Shown here piece by piece: positions 55,421-60,000 of a DNA stretch of 60,000 bases. The notes under the pieces were generated by a model. It saw only the letters and a list, made by a program, of their open reading frames with translations, was not told where the DNA came from and searched no databases. Each line of letters begins with the position of its first letter. The first letter of the stretch is position 1. The DNA is from Antedon mediterranea. Its lineage: Eukaryota > Echinodermata > Crinoidea > Comatulida > Antedonidae. The position numbers and the translations under genes are program-made. The stretch is from positions 16,099,001-16,159,000 of the forward strand of contig NC_092680.1 in the NCBI RefSeq assembly GCF_964355755.1. Direction: 5' to 3'.

Positions 55421-56250
55421 AACGCTTCGCTCGCGTACCATCTAGGTCGTGCCCACAGATGGTTCTCGAATACACAGTAGTAATTTCAGCGTAACAAAAC
55501 TGGCGATTTCAAATGTACTATTATATAATACATTGTCGTTTACAGAAACGAATAAATAGACACGATGATTTATGTAGTCAACTAAAATTAGCACCCTGGG
55601 AATTACTTCCGAAGGAGAAACTTATCACAAAATGAGAAAGAACTGTCAGTATAAAGTTTATTTGTATATAATAATGTGTTTATATATCTAACAGTATAGA
55701 GCCTATCCACAATCTCAGTAATAAAGTTTATTTGTATATATTTTTATATTACATTCACATTAAAAAATGTTCGATTCAAATGAGGACCAAAAATAGTTAA
55801 TAGGTATTTACAGTATTGTCAATAGTATTGCAAGTTTATTCTCAAAGGGCCCATATATTTACCTACCGTATGTGTTAAACCAAGGGCTCATAAATTTACC
55901 TACTTGTGTTAAACCAAACTCTGACAGACTGAGAGATTGGGATGTTCCATTCATCGCAAATCAATACATTTGTATAATCGTATATTAAATCTATCAAAAT
56001 AGTATTTTTTAAAGAAAATCGGCCTGTCTTCAACATTATGATGCTGTACTCTAGCTGTTCAACCGGTTTTCAGCTATTAAAAACAATTATCGTAGGAGGA
56101 GATAGGAAAATGCGAAGCCTCCTCGCATTTTTGTGGCGGGTATTTTTCAAGATAGACATCCATTAGACAGTGTATACCACGATCGGAAAACACCCCTATT
56201 TGGGGCAAATCGTTGAACCTAAATTCGTTTTAATCGTCAATAACTAATTA
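55421..56250 (-). mobile_element. Helitron copy F, main part
   Basis: It starts within the hairpin (acgcttcgctcgcgtacc; the outer stem arm is missing) where the LINE ends, and follows the family consensus to taactaatta at 56250. The remaining part of the element is present but inverted at 56251-57804. Confidence 0.75.
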
Positions 56251-57804
56251 TCTATATATAAATTTACGTAAAGGCTGGTTTCCTGTCGACGTAAGAACAT
56301 TACTTTTGTTGCGACTACGTCGATTTGTCGATTACGATCGAAAATTTACAAAATCGACGCAACGTAAGAAAAATGGTAACGACAAACGATTTTACAGGAA
56401 ACCGATGACCTAACAATTGTTGCGTTACGACGTTTTCTTCCGATTTTACAGGAAACCGGGATTTTTGATCTTACGCTTGAATGAATGCCCTTGCGTCACG
56501 TTTCTTACGTCTCTTACGAAAGTTGACTTGAAGTCAACTTTCGCAAGAGACGTAAGCGCAATCGTAACAAGCAACCAATGAGCGACAAGAGTTATGACGT
56601 AATGTGTATGTCCTTATAGTGAAATAAAGCCGGACAATAACATTTGTATGTATTTACTACTATAATTTTAGCCCACTTTACGATGTTGTACATACTTTAC
56701 AAATGCACAGTAGTTTCAATATAGGCCTAATAATGTTCTAATCAGGGAGTTTACAACTCATATCAAAATCTAATACTCTTATTTATGAACGTGCAATAAA
56801 CAATCAGCATCGGTAGAAACGTCACGAAAATGAACATTTTCAACAAGATAAGATATAGAAAGCCCCTTTGTAAGCAATATAATATTATTATGTAACTTAA
56901 AAAATGTTTGCTTGATTTTGTATAATTTATATTGTTTTGTTAAATTTATTCTTATTATAGGCCTGTAAATAATGGGTATCTTACTGCGGTAGTACTATGG
57001 CCTAGCCTAGGGCCTAGCATGGAACTATAATATAATAGTTCCATGGGTAGGTCTAATAATAATAGGAATCCCGAAATGATTTGCCTTTTTTAATTTTGAA
57101 AACTATTTAAGGCTAGGCCTAGAGGGCCAGGATAATTAATTCATATTTTTATTCATACAGTAGTACATTACTAGCCTAGGCTCCTAGGCTAGTTTGATTA
57201 GATTTTGGTCAAATCAATTCATATTAGTACAGTATTAATTAAGTATTATTACTAATACTAGGGCCTAGCCTATCTACTGAAAATAATATGTTGGTGTGCT
57301 GCACTGACCTGAGTAGCTACAGGTACAATAACAACATTCAACATTTCGCGCGAAAAAGGATAAAACCCGCTCTAAAAAGAAACACCAATCACAGATGTTG
57401 TTTCAAATACGTCATAAATCTGACCGACGTAAGAAAAAAATTTCAACTTTCGTAACAACACTAAAATCGGCGTAAGCATACGACGTGTGTTTCACAGCCA
57501 AAATTTCAACTTTCGGGAGCAGCATAACTACAGATGTTTCTCTGCGGCCCGACACGATCTTGATTAACGTCAACGACGTCAATTTTTTCTCAACTTTCGT
57601 AAGAGACGTAAGAAACGTATGAAACGCAAGAATCGTTGCAAAATTCGACTTCTTACGTCGACAGGAAACCAGCCTTAAGGGCAAAATTCGGTAAATCGCG
57701 CCTTACTTCTAGAATTTTTACTCGATGGTATATAAAGTTGGTTCGTACTTTCGGTACTGATTTTAACCACCTGATGTAACCCTGTTTACTAATTAAATTA
57801 AGTT
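56251..57804 (+). mobile_element. Inverted terminal segment of Helitron F, carrying a transposon
   Basis: 56251-56270 plus 57677-57804 together are the reverse complement of exactly the part missing from copy F (from aacttaatttaatt to tatatataga in copy B). The element end has therefore been inverted in place. It is interrupted by the TIR transposon at 56271-57676. Confidence 0.75.
56271..57676. mobile_element. TIR transposon in Helitron end, about 1.4 kb
   Basis: Inverted ends of about 27 bases (AAGGCTGGTTTCCTGTCGAC and complement), with further subterminal inverted motifs (acgtaag, cgttacgac). The interrupted Helitron consensus acgtaagggc gives a target duplication of TAA (or TA), which fits PIF/Harbinger-like or TA-targeting families. 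No intact transposase ORF is seen. Confidence 0.75.
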
Positions 57805-57939
57805 ACAGGATTACAAGCTGTGCTGCTATCAAAAGCGGACTGATCCATTAAAAAAATATATATATTTTAAAGAATCGATTTACTCTTTCTTCAGTACCTA
57901 TGTATTATTTTCATCATTAACATTTGATATTACCGTTTC

Positions 57940-60000
57940 CTAGTAGTAGTTTCTACCTCTTTTTTGGGCGATCCTTCTACCAGGCCTGTGTATTCCTAAG
58001 GTACTTTCTATTCTGCGCCTCCTGAGGTTACTGGCTAGGAGGCTTGTGCCCTCATTTGACAAGTGGTAACCATCAGCGGCTAAGAGTATGTTCACCAGTT
58101 CACCATTCCTTAGGAAGTTGCTATTGTCACAAAAAAGTATGTTCGGCTGTTGCTCAGTGCGTATTCTGTGTTTTAGACATGAGTTCACAATTTCTATTTC
58201 AAAGTTTAGAGGGCCAGCACGTGGTAGGCCGAGAGAAATAATACAATTTGTTTTTGGATGGCTCTTTGCATAATCACTAATTATGCTGTATAGTGAGTTC
58301 GCAGTTTTCTGCGGGCATTTCCTTTACTGAGTTAGTTATTTCATTGTCAAGCAGTCTGGAGCAGCGTCGCTTTCTACAAGGGCTGTCCGGATCGCGATTT
58401 TTTTTTTCGTACGTAAGTTGGGGACCCCCTCATGAAACGTCACAAAATAAACATGAATAATTCATCAGTTAAATTTTCTTGTTCCGTGTGCACCCAAGCG
58501 TATAGCAACAAGAAGTGATTACAGTGATTCTAGGCCTATATCCGCTGTTGTTGCGGCGTGCGATTTCATAGAAGAATAGCGGCGTTTTGTGTGGATTGTC
58601 GAAATAATCAGCCTTTAGTTTATGGTGTTTTTAATATAATTTTTTACTAAAGAATTACGTGTTAAAACTATAGTTTCTATTAATACTATTAGGCCTAATT
58701 ATTAGTCTCTAAACCCATGTCTATTCTAGTAGTAGCTGTGTGGGTGTGTGTGACGTGTGTGTGTGTGTTAGGTATGACCAAAGATAGTTACACTATAGTG
58801 TAACTATCTTTGGTATGACACAATCCGAGTAATAAGTCAGCAAAATTAAACAATAAACATTACACAAAAATACATTTTTATTCTCGTGGGTCAAATCTTC
58901 CCATCTCATGTGTTCATATACGCGCATTTTTAAAGTTCCTTTGAGTACATGCATATATATTGTTTGATAATAAAATAGCAGAATTAAAAAAATACAGTAC
59001 ACAAATTATACACATTCTTTATTCTTGTGGGTCTAAGCTTTCTTTGGGCTATGTCCAATGAATTACTACTTAGTCTAATGTCTTGCCTAGCTGTCGATTA
59101 GCCTCGACTCGACACATTTTGTGTGAAGAAGAGTGTGCGAAGGCAATGACGTGAATTGACTTAGAATCCTAGGCCTACTGTAGAAAGTATCGTATCGCAG
59201 TTGTGTAATCACTTCTTGTTGCTATACGCTTGGGTGCACACGGAACAACAAATTTAACTGATGAATTATTCATGTTTATTTTGTGACGTTTCATGAAGGG
59301 GTCCCCAACTTATGTACGAAAAAAAAAATCGCGTCCGGATCTCTTCAATGGTGTAAGCTTTAATTATGCTTATACCTCTGCTTGTGGGACAATGCGACTG
59401 GTTTCTATATTGTTTAGATGCAAGTTTCCAATAATGAGTACAGTCGGTTTTGCCTCCACTCTTGTTTCAGGGACACTTGATTGCTGCGTGTGCCTTCTGT
59501 TGACGGATTGCATGCGCGTACGTAGTTTGAGCTCCGTCTTGCTGCTTTCTTGTATGCACAGTTTAGAAGTTTGAGGTATCTACCGCTAGCTGAGTTCGTT
59601 TGGCTTCGTAAACTATCGCTTTTGCGATTTCACTCCTAGCTGCGTCTAGTTGGACTTGTAAAGTTGTAATGTGTTTGTCCTTAGTAGCAATAACTTCACT
59701 TGTACGTCTTACCTCTGTGATTGTATTAGCAGTAGCTTTTGCTTCTTTTTCTGCTCTGTTTGTCTGTTCTCGGATCTTTTCTATCTCAGTTCGTGTACCA
59801 TATTGGCATATTTTAGATTCTCAGTTTGTTGCTTTAGTTCTTGTCTAAGCAGTTGCCTTTAGCTTTGCATTTTCAATAGAGATATCGTTTTTTTTGTCTC
59901 AGTTCTTTCCGTAGCAATTCTATTTCCGATTTTAGCGACTTGTTTTCTGTAAGGATTCGTTCTTTATCTTTTTCTCTTTCTTTTATGCGATTAAGTTCAT
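57940..60000 (-). pseudogene. Coiled-coil plus SGNH-hydrolase-like ORF, decayed, runs off the window
   Basis: Minus-strand translation from the right edge gives a charged coiled coil (ELNRIKEREKDKERILTE..., then IEKIREQTNRAEKEAKATAN, about 59580-60000). Next comes a SGNH-like start (KPTVLIIGNLHLNNIETSR, about 59400-59460) and IIKAYTIEEIRTALVESDAA, which reads straight across the insertion at 58394-59332. Then follow CIISLGLPRAGPLNFEIEI and finally ADGYHLSNEGTSLLASNLRR, the D-x-x-H block (57940-58188). Frameshifts and stops interrupt it. Such esterase-like domains are known in ORFs of some LINEs and other repeats, so this is probably repeat-derived; a decayed host gene is the alternative. The catalytic Ser position reads GNLHL instead of the GNSHL-type motif I would expect. 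Confidence 0.65.
58394..59332. mobile_element. Mutator-like non-autonomous element, 939 bp
   Basis: Terminal inverted repeats of about 130 bases (58394-58523 and 59204-59332, starting GCGATTTTTTTTTTCGTACG) are nearly identical. It is flanked by the 9-bp duplication GTCCGGATC (58385-58393 and 59333-59341). Long TIRs plus 9-bp duplications are the established signature of Mutator-like elements. Removing it restores an open reading frame in the SGNH ORF. The interior contains a perfect 36-base palindrome (58778-58813), a GT microsatellite, and a weak direct repeat (ttattctcgtgggtc / ttattcttgtgggtc). Confidence 0.85.

Overview
This is a eukaryotic, almost certainly animal, window. It is AT-rich and crowded with repeats. 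It has spliced exons with GT/AG borders, immunoglobulin-superfamily receptors, tRNA-derived SINE and LINE remnants, Helitrons, TIR transposons and minisatellites. A marine invertebrate deuterostome, perhaps an echinoderm, is my best guess. The basis is the repeat style, including fold-back elements with tandem-repeat arms as described in sea urchin, and the very abundant TAGGCCTA octamer. The sequence alone does not prove this.

Layout. 0-5.8 kb: a SINE, a terminal exon of an unrecognised gene (2100-2777) and a TIR element. 5.8-26.1 kb: a cluster of four intronless minus-strand genes for type I membrane proteins with three Ig domains (5808-7214, 7888-9251, 20799-22187, 24837-26129). The second gene is a mosaic of the first and third, and a 2-bp insertion cuts off its membrane anchor. 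Between genes 2 and 3 lie a fold-back-like insertion, two opposed arrays of a 106-bp satellite (about 12.0-13.5 and 16.6-18.0 kb), an 87-bp tandem repeat, and a plus-strand multi-exon gene with Cys/His modules (18312-19566). 27-38 kb: a non-autonomous Helitron family, two copies of it head to tail inside a TIR element. 38.7-45.3 kb: minisatellites and fold-back elements, one with a 9-bp target duplication. 42.9-50.6 kb: two phase 1-1 V-type Ig exons on the minus strand, presumably from a conventional spliced Ig gene, plus a decayed copy of the Cys/His family and a LINE 3' end. 50.8-52.5 kb: AAC/AGC simple repeats. 53-57.8 kb: a decayed non-LTR reverse transcriptase interrupted by a Helitron, then a Helitron whose end is inverted and carries a further transposon. 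57.9-60 kb: a decayed coiled-coil plus SGNH-hydrolase ORF split by a 939-bp Mutator-like element with a 9-bp target duplication.

How it works together. The coherent gene content is a locus of Ig-type cell-surface receptors, intronless tandem copies plus a spliced type, evolving by duplication and sequence exchange. I infer adhesion or immune recognition but the sequence does not show a ligand. The most unusual signal is the 8-mer TAGGCCTA. I count about 32 exact copies where base composition predicts fewer than one. In several sets of near-identical repeats it appears as a clean 6-bp gain that turns TA into TAGGCCTA. One such gain appears to lie in frame inside an Ig gene.
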